A DNA stretch of 64,000 bases from Nonomuraea angiospora (GTDB lineage: Bacteria; Actinomycetota; Actinomycetes; Streptosporangiales; Streptosporangiaceae): assembly GCF_014873145.1 (NCBI RefSeq), contig NZ_JADBEK010000001.1, positions 7,192,001-7,256,000 on the forward strand, in the 5' to 3' direction. The number at the start of each line of letters is the position of its first letter. Position 1 is the first letter of the stretch. A program made the position numbers and the translations under genes. The notes beneath the pieces are model-generated. The model saw only the letters and a list, made by a program, of their open reading frames with translations, was not told the DNA's origin and made no database searches. This document shows positions 50,690 to 59,309 of this stretch, piece by piece.

Positions 50690-50994
50690 GGCCCCGGTCC
50701 TTCCGGTCGAACGGCATCAGGGCTCAAGCGTCCGCCACAAGCCGGCACGCGGGCCCCTCGGCCCGAACGAACGGCCGGAAATCGGCGCGACCACGCGAAC
50801 GAGACGAACTTCGTTTGGCGATCGGGCGGCTTCGCCGACCGAATGGCGAGACATCGGATGAACGATCCCGCCGGGCGCCCCCAGGCCCGGAAAGATTCCG
50901 GAAATCGGCGATATAGCTCCGATCTAAGGCATTGACGTCCGACACCTCGCAGGGTCATATCGGTTGTAACACCCTACGGAAGGCAGGTACGCAT
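50690..50994. other. Intergenic region between amino acid dehydrogenase and pqqA
   Basis: 305 bp without a gene. The right end contains the pqq promoter (50932-50960). The left part should hold the dehydrogenase promoter. Short open frames on both strands show no family resemblance or SD and were not called. Confidence 0.7.
50932..50960 (+). promoter_or_regulatory. Putative housekeeping-type promoter of the pqq operon
   Basis: TTGACG (50932-50937), a 17-nt spacer, and TCATAT (50955-50960). Transcription would start near 50967, giving a leader of about 28 nt ending in the AAGGCAGG ribosome site. Confidence 0.6.
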
Positions 50995-51150
50995 ATGTCC
51001 CAGCCGAAAGAGCAGGGCAAGAAGCAACCTCGCAGGATCCACGAGAAGAAGGTCAGGACCCGCGGCGAGGAGACGACCTGGCACAAGCCGGACTACCAGG
51101 TCGTCGAGGCCTCCATGGAGATGACCGCGTACTTCCTGGCCACCCGGTAA
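50995..51150 (+). CDS. pqqA: PQQ precursor peptide PqqA
   Basis: 51 residues, longer than the 22-30 of proteobacterial PqqA because of a basic N-terminal extension. The conserved C-terminal part WHKPDYQVVEASMEMTAYFL keeps the Glu and Tyr (Glu42, Tyr46 in an ExxxY spacing) that are joined and excised to build PQQ. AAGGCAGG precedes the ATG. First gene of pqqABCDE, 12 bp from pqqB. Confidence 0.93.
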   Translation: MSQPKEQGKKQPRRIHEKKVRTRGEETTWHKPDYQVVEASMEMTAYFLATR

Positions 51151-51162
51151 CCGGGCGCCGCC

Positions 51163-51978
51163 ATGCGACTGCAGGTGCTCGGCACCGCGGCCGGTGGCGG
51201 CGTGCCCCAGTGGAACTGCGCGTGCCCCGGCTGCTCCGGGGCGCGCGCCCATCCGGGCCGCCGCCGACGTCACGCCAGCCTGGCCGTCCAGCTCGACGAC
51301 GGCGCCTACGTGGTCAACGCCACGCCCGACATCGCCGAGCAGATCGAGTCGTGCGCCTGGCTGCGCCCGGGGCCGGGCCCCCGCGAGTCGCCGCTGAAGG
51401 GCGTGATCCTCACCGACGCCGAGCTCGACCACACGATCGGCCTGCTCAGGCTCAGGGAGGCCGACGCGCTGGAAGTGCGCTCCACCCCGGTCGTACGGCA
51501 CGCGCTGCGGCCCTTCGCCGAGCTCCTGCGCCCCTACCTCCAGCTGACCTGGGCCGAGGCCGCCGCCATCCCGGTGTCGGGCAAGCGCCCCCGGTACGCC
51601 GCCGACTCTCCCGAGGTCGAGGCCACGGGCTGGGTGTCGGCGCTGCGCCTCGGGCCGCTGGTGTACGCGCCCGCCATGGGGGTGTGGCCGGACGAACTGG
51701 ACGAGGCGTTCCGGCAGGCCGAGTGCGTGATCGTGGACGGCACGTTCTGGGACGACGAGGAGCCCCGCCGTACCGGGATCTCCGCCAGGACCGCCACCCA
51801 GATGGGCCACCTGCCGATCGAGGCGACCATGGAGCGGCTCTCCAAGCTGCCCGGCCGCCGCCTCTACACCCACCTCAACAACACCAACCCCCTCGTGGAC
51901 CCGGCGGCCGAGCAGCACGAGGTGCTCGCCGAGCTGGGGATCGAGGTGGCCGCCGACGGGATGGTGATCGACCTTTGA
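51163..51978 (+). CDS. pqqB: PQQ biosynthesis protein PqqB
   Basis: 271 residues with a metallo-beta-lactamase-like fold: LGTAAGGGVPQWNCACPGCSGAR at the N-terminus, DAELDHTIGLL, and HLPIEATMERL near the C-terminus. PqqB is reported as an iron-dependent hydroxylase acting on the cross-linked Glu-Tyr intermediate. Four-base overlap with pqqC. Confidence 0.95.
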   Translation: MRLQVLGTAAGGGVPQWNCACPGCSGARAHPGRRRRHASLAVQLDDGAYVVNATPDIAEQIESCAWLRPGPGPRESPLKGVILTDAELDHTIGLLRLREADALEVRSTPVVRHALRPFAELLRPYLQLTWAEAAAIPVSGKRPRYAADSPEVEATGWVSALRLGPLVYAPAMGVWPDELDEAFRQAECVIVDGTFWDDEEPRRTGISARTATQMGHLPIEATMERLSKLPGRRLYTHLNNTNPLVDPAAEQHEVLAELGIEVAADGMVIDL

Positions 51979-52646
51979 ACGGCTTCGAGGCCGAGCTGCG
52001 CGCCGTAGCGGAGAAGCGCTACCACCACCTGCACCCGTTCAACCAGCGCATGCACGCGGGCGAGCTGACCCGCGACGAGCTGCGGGGCTGGATACTCAAC
52101 CGCTTCCACTACCAGCGGCACATCCCGGTCAAGGACGCGTTCGTCCTGGCCAAGCTGGGCACGCCCGAGCTGCGCAGGATGTGGTTGCGCAGAATCCAGG
52201 ACCACGACGGCGCCGCGCCCGGCGAGGGCGGCATCGAGCGGTGGCTGCGCCTGGGCGAGGCGGCCGGGCTGGAGCGGTCGCTGCTGCTGTCGGGCGAGGG
52301 CGTGCTGCCCGGCGTGCGGCTGGCCGTCGACGGCTACGTGAACCTGTGCCGCAACGGCTCCGCGCTGGAGGCCGTCGCGGCGTCGCTGACCGAGCTGTTC
52401 GCCCCGGACCTCATGCGTACGAGGATCGCCGCCTTTGAACGGCACTACCAGTGGATAGACCCGGACGGGCTGCGATATTTCCAGGTACGCGTCTCCCAGG
52501 GCCGCCAGGACAGCGGCGAGGCCCTGGCCCTGGTGCTCGACTGGGCGCGCACGCGCGCCGACCAGGACAAGGCCGTCGCGGCGCTCGCCTACAAGTGCGA
52601 CCTCCTGTGGTCCCTGCTCGACGCCGTGAACGGGGCGTACCGATGA
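51975..52646 (+). CDS. pqqC: PQQ synthase PqqC
   Basis: 223 residues from TTG 51975. The helical-bundle oxidase signature is clear: NRFHYQRHIPVKDAF, RRIQDHDG, AFERHYQWIDPDGLRYFQVR. PqqC carries out the final cofactorless ring closure and eight-electron oxidation. Start codon TTG overlaps the pqqB stop; no better start exists. Confidence 0.95.
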   Translation: MNGFEAELRAVAEKRYHHLHPFNQRMHAGELTRDELRGWILNRFHYQRHIPVKDAFVLAKLGTPELRRMWLRRIQDHDGAAPGEGGIERWLRLGEAAGLERSLLLSGEGVLPGVRLAVDGYVNLCRNGSALEAVAASLTELFAPDLMRTRIAAFERHYQWIDPDGLRYFQVRVSQGRQDSGEALALVLDWARTRADQDKAVAALAYKCDLLWSLLDAVNGAYR

Positions 52647-52882
52647 CCTGGCGCCCGGTGCTTTCCCGCTCGGCCATGCTCCGCCATGACCCGGTACGCG
52701 GGGCGGACCTGCTGATCGTGCCCGAGCGGATCGTCGTGCTCAACGCGGAGGCGGCGGCCATCGTCGCCCTGTGCGACGGCGCGCGGACCGTGGCGGACAT
52801 CGTCGCCGAGCTGCCCGAGGGCCCGGAGTCCGACATCGTGGAGTTCCTGGAACGGGTCCGGGCCGAGGGCTGGCTCCGGTGA
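52643..52882 (+). CDS. pqqD: PQQ peptide chaperone PqqD
   Basis: 79 residues. PqqD fold: MTWRPVLSRSAMLRHDPVRGADLLIVPER, VLNAEAAAIVALCDG, then a helical C-terminus. It presents PqqA to PqqE. Overlaps both neighbours by 4 bp. Confidence 0.95.
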   Translation: MTWRPVLSRSAMLRHDPVRGADLLIVPERIVVLNAEAAAIVALCDGARTVADIVAELPEGPESDIVEFLERVRAEGWLR

Positions 52883-53931
52883 ACGCCCCCTGGGCCATGC
52901 TGGCCGAGCTCACGCACGCGTGCCCGCTGCGCTGCCCGTACTGCTCGAACCCGACCGAGCTGGCGGCCAGGTCGAGCGAGCTGGGCACCGGCGAGTGGCG
53001 GCGGATCTTCGGCGAGGCGGCGGCGCTGGGCGTCGTGCACGCGCACCTGTCCGGCGGCGAACCGCTGCTGAGGCGGGACCTGGCGGAGATCGTGGCGGCG
53101 GCCGACCGCGCGGGCGTCTACACGCAGCTGGTCACCAGCGGCGTCGGGCTGAGCGAGCGCAGGACGGGCGAGCTGGCGGCGGCGGGGTTGCGCAGCGTGC
53201 AGCTGTCGGTCCAGTCGGCCACGGCGGAGGAGTCGGACCGGATCGCCGGGGTCGCGTCGTTCGCGAGGAAGGAGCGGGCCGCCGCGGCGGTGGTCGCGAG
53301 CGGGCTGCCGCTCGGGCTCAACGTGGTGCTGCACCGGGCCAACCTGGACGCCGTGGGCGAGATCATCGAGCTCGGGCTGGCGTGGGGCGTGGAGCGCATC
53401 GAGCTGGCCAACACGCAGTTCTACGGGTGGGGGCTGCTCAACAGGTCCGCGCTGCTGCCAACCAGGGAGCAGCTCGCCCGCGCCGAGGCCGTAGTCCAGA
53501 AATATCGGGAAAAGACGGATGTTGAGCTGATCTGGGTGATTCCTGATTACTTCGACGGCGTGCCCAAGCCCTGCATGGGCGGCTGGGGCGCGATCTCGCT
53601 CACCGTCGCGCCCGACGGCCGCGTGCTGCCCTGCCCGGCGGCGTACGACCTGCCGCTGGACGTCCCCAACGCCCGCGATCACTCGCTCGGCTGGATCTGG
53701 GAGCACTCGCCCGCCTTCAACGCCTACCGGGGCACCGGCTGGATGCGCGAGCCGTGCGCGAGCTGCCCGCGCAAGACGCTCGACTTCGGTGGCTGCCGCT
53801 GCCAGGCGTACGCGCTGACCGGGGACGCGAGCCGTACCGATCCGGCCTGCGGGCTCTCCCCCGACCACCACCTCGTCACGGAGCTGACGGCGGGCGGCAC
53901 GTTCACCTACAGGCGGCCGGCGCGCCGGTAG
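52879..53931 (+). CDS. pqqE: Radical SAM protein PqqE
   Basis: 350 residues from GTG 52879. Radical SAM motif CPLRCPYC (about 14-21), SGGEPLLR, and a C-terminal SPASM region with cysteines in PCMGG, LPCPAAY, EPCASCPRKTLDFGGCRCQA. It forms the carbon-carbon bond between Glu and Tyr of PqqA. No pqqF protease or PQQ-dependent dehydrogenase gene is seen nearby. Confidence 0.95.
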   Translation: MNAPWAMLAELTHACPLRCPYCSNPTELAARSSELGTGEWRRIFGEAAALGVVHAHLSGGEPLLRRDLAEIVAAADRAGVYTQLVTSGVGLSERRTGELAAAGLRSVQLSVQSATAEESDRIAGVASFARKERAAAAVVASGLPLGLNVVLHRANLDAVGEIIELGLAWGVERIELANTQFYGWGLLNRSALLPTREQLARAEAVVQKYREKTDVELIWVIPDYFDGVPKPCMGGWGAISLTVAPDGRVLPCPAAYDLPLDVPNARDHSLGWIWEHSPAFNAYRGTGWMREPCASCPRKTLDFGGCRCQAYALTGDASRTDPACGLSPDHHLVTELTAGGTFTYRRPARR

Positions 53932-54023
53932 CCCCGCGCGTATGCGCGGCGTCAATCCGCTGTGAACGACCGCGCCCTACGGTCGGCGTCATTCACCTTT
54001 GCCGCCGACCGAGGAAGGCAGCC

Positions 54024-54410
54024 ATGTTCCGCACCCCTTTCCGCCGAGGTCTCGCCGCCGCCGCGGCCTGCATCGCCCTCTCCGGATCCGCGAGCGCCTG
54101 CGGTGGCGGCGGGAACGCCGAAGTGTGCACCGAGACCTTCAAGCTCTACGAGGACTACACGACGCAGGCGCAGACCGCGGCCGGCGACGCCGCGAGCATG
54201 AACAAGCTGAACGCCGACATCGGCGCCAAGGTCAAGGAGCTCGCCGGAAAGGCCGAAGGCGACCTCGCGGCGGCCCTGAACGGCATGGCCGGCACCTTCA
54301 CGAACGCCCAGATCGACCCCTCCGACAAGGACGCGGCCCTGGCCGAGCTGCAGGAGGTGCGGACCAACATGAAGACCGCCCTGGACAAGGTCAACGCGAT
54401 CTGCACCTGA
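54024..54410 (+). CDS. Small lipoprotein
   Basis: 128 residues. Signal with lipobox SASAC at about 22-26 followed by GGGG. The mature part is helical and Ala/Lys-rich (NKLNADIGAKVKELAGKAEGDLAAALNGM) with two remaining cysteines (EVCTETF and the C-terminal ICT). No family recognised. GAGGAAGG precedes the ATG. The AfsR-like gene starts 38 bp downstream in the same direction. Confidence 0.75.
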   Translation: MFRTPFRRGLAAAAACIALSGSASACGGGGNAEVCTETFKLYEDYTTQAQTAAGDAASMNKLNADIGAKVKELAGKAEGDLAAALNGMAGTFTNAQIDPSDKDAALAELQEVRTNMKTALDKVNAICT

Positions 54411-54448
54411 TAGGCGGAGAAAGGGGGTGACCTCTCCTGACCGAGCGG

Positions 54449-57388
54449 ATGTGGTTCACGCTGCTGGGCCCGGTGCGGGTGCTGCGGGAGGAGCGCGAGG
54501 TCCGGCTGGGCGGGCCGCAGCAGCGGGCCTTCCTGGCCCTGCTGCTGGCCGCCGCGGGGCAGCCGGTCGGCGTCGATGACCTGGTCGACGGCCTGTGGGG
54601 GCAGGACCCGCCGCCCACCGCGCTCAACGTGCTGCATCGGAACGTGGGGAAGCTGCGCCGGGCGCTGGAGCCGGGGCTGCCGGCGCGGGAGGCGGGCCGG
54701 TGGCTGCTGCCCGCGGCGGGAGGTTACCGGCTCGCGGTGGACGCCGCCTGCGCGGACCTCCTCCGGTTCCGGGAGCAGGTGGCGCGGGCCCGCGCGGCCG
54801 CCGCCGAGGACCGGCCCGCCGAAGCGGTGGACCACTACGTGCGGGCGCTGGGGTTGTGGCAGGGGGCCGTGGGCGCCGGGATCCCGCCCGAGGTCCGTGC
54901 CCGGCCGGTCTTCGTCGCCCTGGACCGGGAGTACGCGGCGGCGGTCGGCGTGGCCGCCGGCTACGCGCTGGCCGCCGGCCGGCCCGCGCCGCTGCTGCCG
55001 GCCGTGCGGGCGGCAGCCGAGCGGGAGCCGCTGGACGAGCTGCTGCAGGCCCGGCTGGTCCAGCTCCTGGCCGCGACCGGCCGCCAGGGCGCGGCCCGCG
55101 ACCACTATCTCCAGGTCCGCGCCCGGCTGGCCGAGGACCTGGGCATCGACCCCGGGCCCGAGCTGACGGCCGCGGGAGAGAGCGTGCTACGCCGCCCGGC
55201 CGCCCAGCAGGGGACGCGGACGAGCAAGAGCGGCCACGGCCTGCCCGGGACACCGGCGAGCATGACCGGACCTGCCCGGCAGGGGGCGCGGGCGAGCATG
55301 ACCGGACCTGCCCAGCCCGGGGCGTGGGCGAGCGTGGCCAGGCCCGCTCAGCTGCCCGCCGATCCGCCGGTCTTCGAGGGGCGCCAAGCGGAGCTGGCGC
55401 AGCTGCCGGCGCCGGAGGAGGACCAGGCCGGGGCGGGCGGCGCGGAGGTCAGGGTCATCTGCGGCATGGGCGGCATCGGCAAGACCACCCTGGCCGTGCG
55501 CTGGGCGCATCAGGTCGCCCACCACTACGCCGACGGCCAGCTGTTCCTGAACCTGCGCGGCTTCCACCCCAGCGACCGGGCGATGAGCGCCGGTGAGGCG
55601 CTGGACGCGCTGCTGGCCGGCCTGGGCGTGGCCGCGGAGGAGATCCCGGTCGACGTGGAGGCGCGGGCCGCCCTGTTCCGCGACCGCGTCGACGGACGGC
55701 GGCTGCTCCTGCTGCTCGACAACGCCCGCGACGCCCGGCAGGTACGCCCGCTGCTGCCCGCCTCCCCCGGCTGCCTGGTGATCGTGACCAGCCGTAACCG
55801 GCTCGACGGGCTCGCCGGCGCCCGCCCGCTGGCCCTGGAGCCGCTGCCGGCCCGCGAAGCCGCCGATCTGCTGCGCGCCCGGCTGGGCGCGGCGCGGGTG
55901 GAGGCCGAGCCGGACGCGACCGCCCAGATCCTGTCCTTATGCGGCGGACTGCCGCTCGCGCTGGTCGCCGTCGCCGCCCACGCCCTGACCCACCCGTCCT
56001 TCACGCTGGCGTCCATCGCGGCCGAGCTGCGCCAGGCGCGCGGCAACCTGGACGGCTTCGCCGGCTTCGACGCGACGGCGGCCCCGCAGGCGGTGTTCTC
56101 CTGGTCCTACCGCGCGCTCACCCCGGCGGCGGCCCGGCTGTTCCGGCTGCTGGGCACCGTGCCGGGGCCCGACCTCAGCGCGTCGGCCGCGGCCGGCCTG
56201 GCCGGCCTGAGCCTTTCCGACGCGCTCCCGCCGCTGCTGGAGCTCACCGCCGCCCACCTGCTCACCGAGCACGTGCCGGGCCGCTTCACGTTCCACGACC
56301 TGATCCGCGCGTACGCCGCCGAGACGGCCGCCGAGGAGGAGGCGGATCACGAGGTCACGGCCGCCCTGCACCGGCTGCTGGACCACTACCTCCGTACGGC
56401 CCACCGCTGCTCGGAGCTGATCAAACCGGGCCAGAACGCGATCCCCTTCCCCGACCCACAGGACGGCGTCACCCCGGACCCGGTGGACGACACGGTCCAG
56501 GCGCTGGCCTGGTTCGGGGCCGAGGAGGAGGCCGTGCTCGCCGCCGTCGAGCACGCGGCCCGGCTCGGGCTCGACCACCATGTCGCGCATCTGGCCTGGT
56601 CGGCGCACACGTACCTGATCCTGATGCGCCCGGCGGAGCGGGTGCTGGCGCTGGCGCGGACCGCGGTGCGGGCCACCGAACGGCTCGGTGACGCGCGCAT
56701 GCACGCCCACGCCCTGCACGCCCTGGCGTCGGCGTGCACGCGTGCCGGGCTCCCAGGGGAGGCGCACGACGCCTACCGGCGCGCGTTGAGCCTGTTCACC
56801 GAGCTGGGGGATGTGAAGGGACAGTCCGTCGCCCATCTCGAGCTGACCCGCCTGCACGACCGGCAGGGCCGTTACCAGGAGGCGCTGCGCCACGCGCGGC
56901 GCTGCCTCGTGCTGTCCCGCCAGGAGGGGGCGACCCCGTTCGAGGAGGCCGGCGCGCTGAACGCGGTGGGCTGGGTGCTGATCCGGCTGGGCGAGCCGCG
57001 CGCGGGCCTGGCGTACAGCCGGCGGTCGCTGAAGCTGCAGACCAACGTGGTCGGCCAGAGCTTCGTCCTCTACACCATCGGATGGGCGCATCACCTCCTG
57101 GGAGAGCACGGTGCGGCGATCGACAACTACCGCAGGTCCCTGGCGCTGGGCGACGGCCAGAGCTGGCACGGTCGTGACCACGACGCCCTGGTGCTGGAGC
57201 GGCTCGGGGACGCCCTGCACGCCGCCGGCGATCTCGACGCGGCCAGGTCGAGCTGGCGGGCCGCCCTGGAACGCCTCTACGACTCCCGGACCGAGGCCAG
57301 GGCGACCCTCGCCGCCAAACTCGGCGCTGAACTCGGCGCCGAACTCGGCGACGCGTCAGCCCATGGGCAGGGCCGCCGGTCGCCGTGA
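54449..57388 (+). CDS. AfsR/SARP-type regulator with NB-ARC and TPR domains
   Basis: 979 residues. OmpR-like winged helix at 1-90 (FTLLGPVRVLREEREVRLGGPQQR split here), BTAD helices at 95-245 (LGIDPGPEL at its end), a 12-residue repeat linker, NB-ARC ATPase at about 300-560 (Walker A GMGGIGKTTLAVRWAHQ, LLLLDNARDA) and TPRs in 740-960 (RALSLFTELGDVKGQSVAHLELTRLHDRQGRY). Class typical of activators of antibiotic pathways in actinomycetes. The start was set at ATG 54449. Its 3' end overlaps the convergent SARP gene by 33 bp. Confidence 0.9.
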   Translation: MWFTLLGPVRVLREEREVRLGGPQQRAFLALLLAAAGQPVGVDDLVDGLWGQDPPPTALNVLHRNVGKLRRALEPGLPAREAGRWLLPAAGGYRLAVDAACADLLRFREQVARARAAAAEDRPAEAVDHYVRALGLWQGAVGAGIPPEVRARPVFVALDREYAAAVGVAAGYALAAGRPAPLLPAVRAAAEREPLDELLQARLVQLLAATGRQGAARDHYLQVRARLAEDLGIDPGPELTAAGESVLRRPAAQQGTRTSKSGHGLPGTPASMTGPARQGARASMTGPAQPGAWASVARPAQLPADPPVFEGRQAELAQLPAPEEDQAGAGGAEVRVICGMGGIGKTTLAVRWAHQVAHHYADGQLFLNLRGFHPSDRAMSAGEALDALLAGLGVAAEEIPVDVEARAALFRDRVDGRRLLLLLDNARDARQVRPLLPASPGCLVIVTSRNRLDGLAGARPLALEPLPAREAADLLRARLGAARVEAEPDATAQILSLCGGLPLALVAVAAHALTHPSFTLASIAAELRQARGNLDGFAGFDATAAPQAVFSWSYRALTPAAARLFRLLGTVPGPDLSASAAAGLAGLSLSDALPPLLELTAAHLLTEHVPGRFTFHDLIRAYAAETAAEEEADHEVTAALHRLLDHYLRTAHRCSELIKPGQNAIPFPDPQDGVTPDPVDDTVQALAWFGAEEEAVLAAVEHAARLGLDHHVAHLAWSAHTYLILMRPAERVLALARTAVRATERLGDARMHAHALHALASACTRAGLPGEAHDAYRRALSLFTELGDVKGQSVAHLELTRLHDRQGRYQEALRHARRCLVLSRQEGATPFEEAGALNAVGWVLIRLGEPRAGLAYSRRSLKLQTNVVGQSFVLYTIGWAHHLLGEHGAAIDNYRRSLALGDGQSWHGRDHDALVLERLGDALHAAGDLDAARSSWRAALERLYDSRTEARATLAAKLGAELGAELGDASAHGQGRRSP
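55219..55362 (+). repeat. 36-bp tandem repeat in SARP linker
   Basis: Four imperfect copies of a 36-bp unit (55219, 55255, 55291, 55327) coding for 12-residue units such as ASMTGPARQGAR between the BTAD and NB-ARC domains. Copies 2 and 3 are nearly identical; 1 and 4 are diverged. Confidence 0.85.
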
Positions 57389-59209
57389 GTGGAATCGCAG
57401 CAGCCGGCTCAGCGCGGCGTCGCACTGTTCGACGCCCTCGCACGCCCATGCCTGCCGCCTCGCGAACGCCTTGACCAGACCGTGGTACCGGTAGGTCCCG
57501 CCCGGCCCGGCCAGCAGCAGGTGCGCGTCCACCAGCGACTCCAGCAGCCCGTGCGCCCGCCGTCGCGGCAGGCCGAGCAGCGCCGCGACCGACTCCGCCG
57601 TCAGCTCGCCGTAGTCGGGCAGCGCGGCGAGCCGGAAGGCCGTGGCCTGCTGCGGATCGAGCCGGCTCTGGGCCAGCAGCAAGGGCGCCTCGATCAGCGC
57701 GCAGCCGTCGTTCGCGCCCGCCGGCCGGTACAGGTCGTCCTCCAGGCGCATGCGGACCTGCCGCACCGTCCAGTGCGGCCTGGCCTGCAGCAGGTCCGCG
57801 GCCACGCGTACGGCCAGCGGCTGGTGCGAGCACAGGCCGACCAGCTCGACCGCCTCCTGCCGGTGCCCGAGGACGCGCCCGTGGCCGGCCAGCCGGGCCA
57901 GCAGCTCCAGCGCGTCCGCCGGGGAGAGGACGTCGAGCCCGATCCAGCGGGCGCCGGGCAGGTCGATCAGGTGCCGCCAGGTGGTGACGATCGCGGCGCA
58001 GCCGGGCGCCGCCGGCAGCAGGTGGCGTACCTGGTCCGCGTCGCGGGCGTCGTCCAGCAGCATCAGCACCCGCCGGTCGGCGAGCACGGTTCGCCACAGC
58101 GCCGCCCGCTCCTCCAGCCGGTCGGGCAGCCGATCCCCCGGCACGCCGAAGGCGCGCAGGAAGGAGCCCAGGACCTCGGCCGGATCCGCCGGGCGGCCGG
58201 CGGACGTTCCGAGATCGGCGTAGACCTGGCCGTCCGGGAAGCGCTCCCGCATCGCGTGCGCCGCCTGGACGGCCAGCGCGGTCTTCCCCACGCCGCCGAG
58301 CCCGGTGATCGCCACCACCGGCGTCCACCCGGCGGGACCGAGCGTGTCGTGGACGGCGGCCAGCTCCGCCTCCCTGCCCACGAAGCCGGGTGGCGCGGCG
58401 GGCAACTGGGCGGGCGGCCGCCCGGCCGCGACGGCCGGCGCCGGGTGGGCGAGCCCCGGGTCCGCGCGCAGGATGCGCTGATGCAGCTCGCGCAGGCCGG
58501 CGCCGGGGTCGATGCCGAGCTCCGCCGCGAGCAACCGCCGCACCTCGTCGTACGCGCCCAGCGCCTCCGCCTGCCGGCCCGACCGGTAGAGGGCGACCAT
58601 CTGCAGCTCGCGCAGCCGCTCGCGCATGGGCTCGGCGGCGACGGCCTCGGCCAGCTCCTCGCTCGCCTCGGCGTGCCGGCCGAGCTCCAGGTCGAGCGAC
58701 AGCCGCTCCTCCAGCGCGGCGACCCGGCGCTGGACCAGGCGGGTGCGCTCCTGGTCGACGTAGTCGCCGCGGGCCCCGCCCAGCGGCGGGCCCTGCCACA
58801 GCCGCAGGGCGCCGCGCAGCAGGCCGGCCGCCTCGGCCGCGTTCCCCCGAGCGCGTACGGCCTGCGCCTCGCGCACCTGCCCGAGGAAGGTGTGCCAGTC
58901 CACGGACGCCGCGCCGGCGGAGATGACGTAGCCGCAACCGGACGACCTGATCACCCGGTCGTCGTCCTCGCCGGACGACACGACGCGGCGCAGCCGGCAC
59001 ACGTAGGTGCGTACGACGGCCCGCGCGCTCTCCGGTGGCCGCTCCCCCCACAGCGCGTCCACGATCTCGTCGATCGACGCCGCCTCGCCCTCGCGTAACA
59101 GCAGGAAGGCGAGCAACGCCCGCTGCTGGGGTGCGCCGAGGTCGAGCTCCACGTCACCGCGCCATCCCCTGACCGGCCCCAGCAGGGCGAACCGCAACCC
59201 AGTCCCCAT
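57356..59209 (-). CDS. SARP-type regulator with BTAD and NB-ARC domains
   Basis: 617 residues. Winged helix (LRFALLGPVRGWRGDVELDLG), BTAD (WHTFLGQVREAQAVRARGN, LGIDPGAGL), NB-ARC with Walker A GLGGVGKTALAVQAAHA and LMLLDDARDADQ, and a C-terminal winged-helix-like part. Unlike its convergent neighbour it lacks TPRs. ATG 59209 was chosen over ATG 59230 because GGGGAGGA lies between them. Target genes unknown. Confidence 0.9.
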   Translation of the reverse strand: MGTGLRFALLGPVRGWRGDVELDLGAPQQRALLAFLLLREGEAASIDEIVDALWGERPPESARAVVRTYVCRLRRVVSSGEDDDRVIRSSGCGYVISAGAASVDWHTFLGQVREAQAVRARGNAAEAAGLLRGALRLWQGPPLGGARGDYVDQERTRLVQRRVAALEERLSLDLELGRHAEASEELAEAVAAEPMRERLRELQMVALYRSGRQAEALGAYDEVRRLLAAELGIDPGAGLRELHQRILRADPGLAHPAPAVAAGRPPAQLPAAPPGFVGREAELAAVHDTLGPAGWTPVVAITGLGGVGKTALAVQAAHAMRERFPDGQVYADLGTSAGRPADPAEVLGSFLRAFGVPGDRLPDRLEERAALWRTVLADRRVLMLLDDARDADQVRHLLPAAPGCAAIVTTWRHLIDLPGARWIGLDVLSPADALELLARLAGHGRVLGHRQEAVELVGLCSHQPLAVRVAADLLQARPHWTVRQVRMRLEDDLYRPAGANDGCALIEAPLLLAQSRLDPQQATAFRLAALPDYGELTAESVAALLGLPRRRAHGLLESLVDAHLLLAGPGGTYRYHGLVKAFARRQAWACEGVEQCDAALSRLLRFHSRRPAALPMG

Positions 59210-59309
59210 GATCGATCGTTCCTCCCCCATTGGTAAGACCCCTGGTCAGACCGCGTGAAATCGTAGGCCGCCCTTTGTGACCAAGGACTGACCGAAGTGT
59301 GATCGCGGC

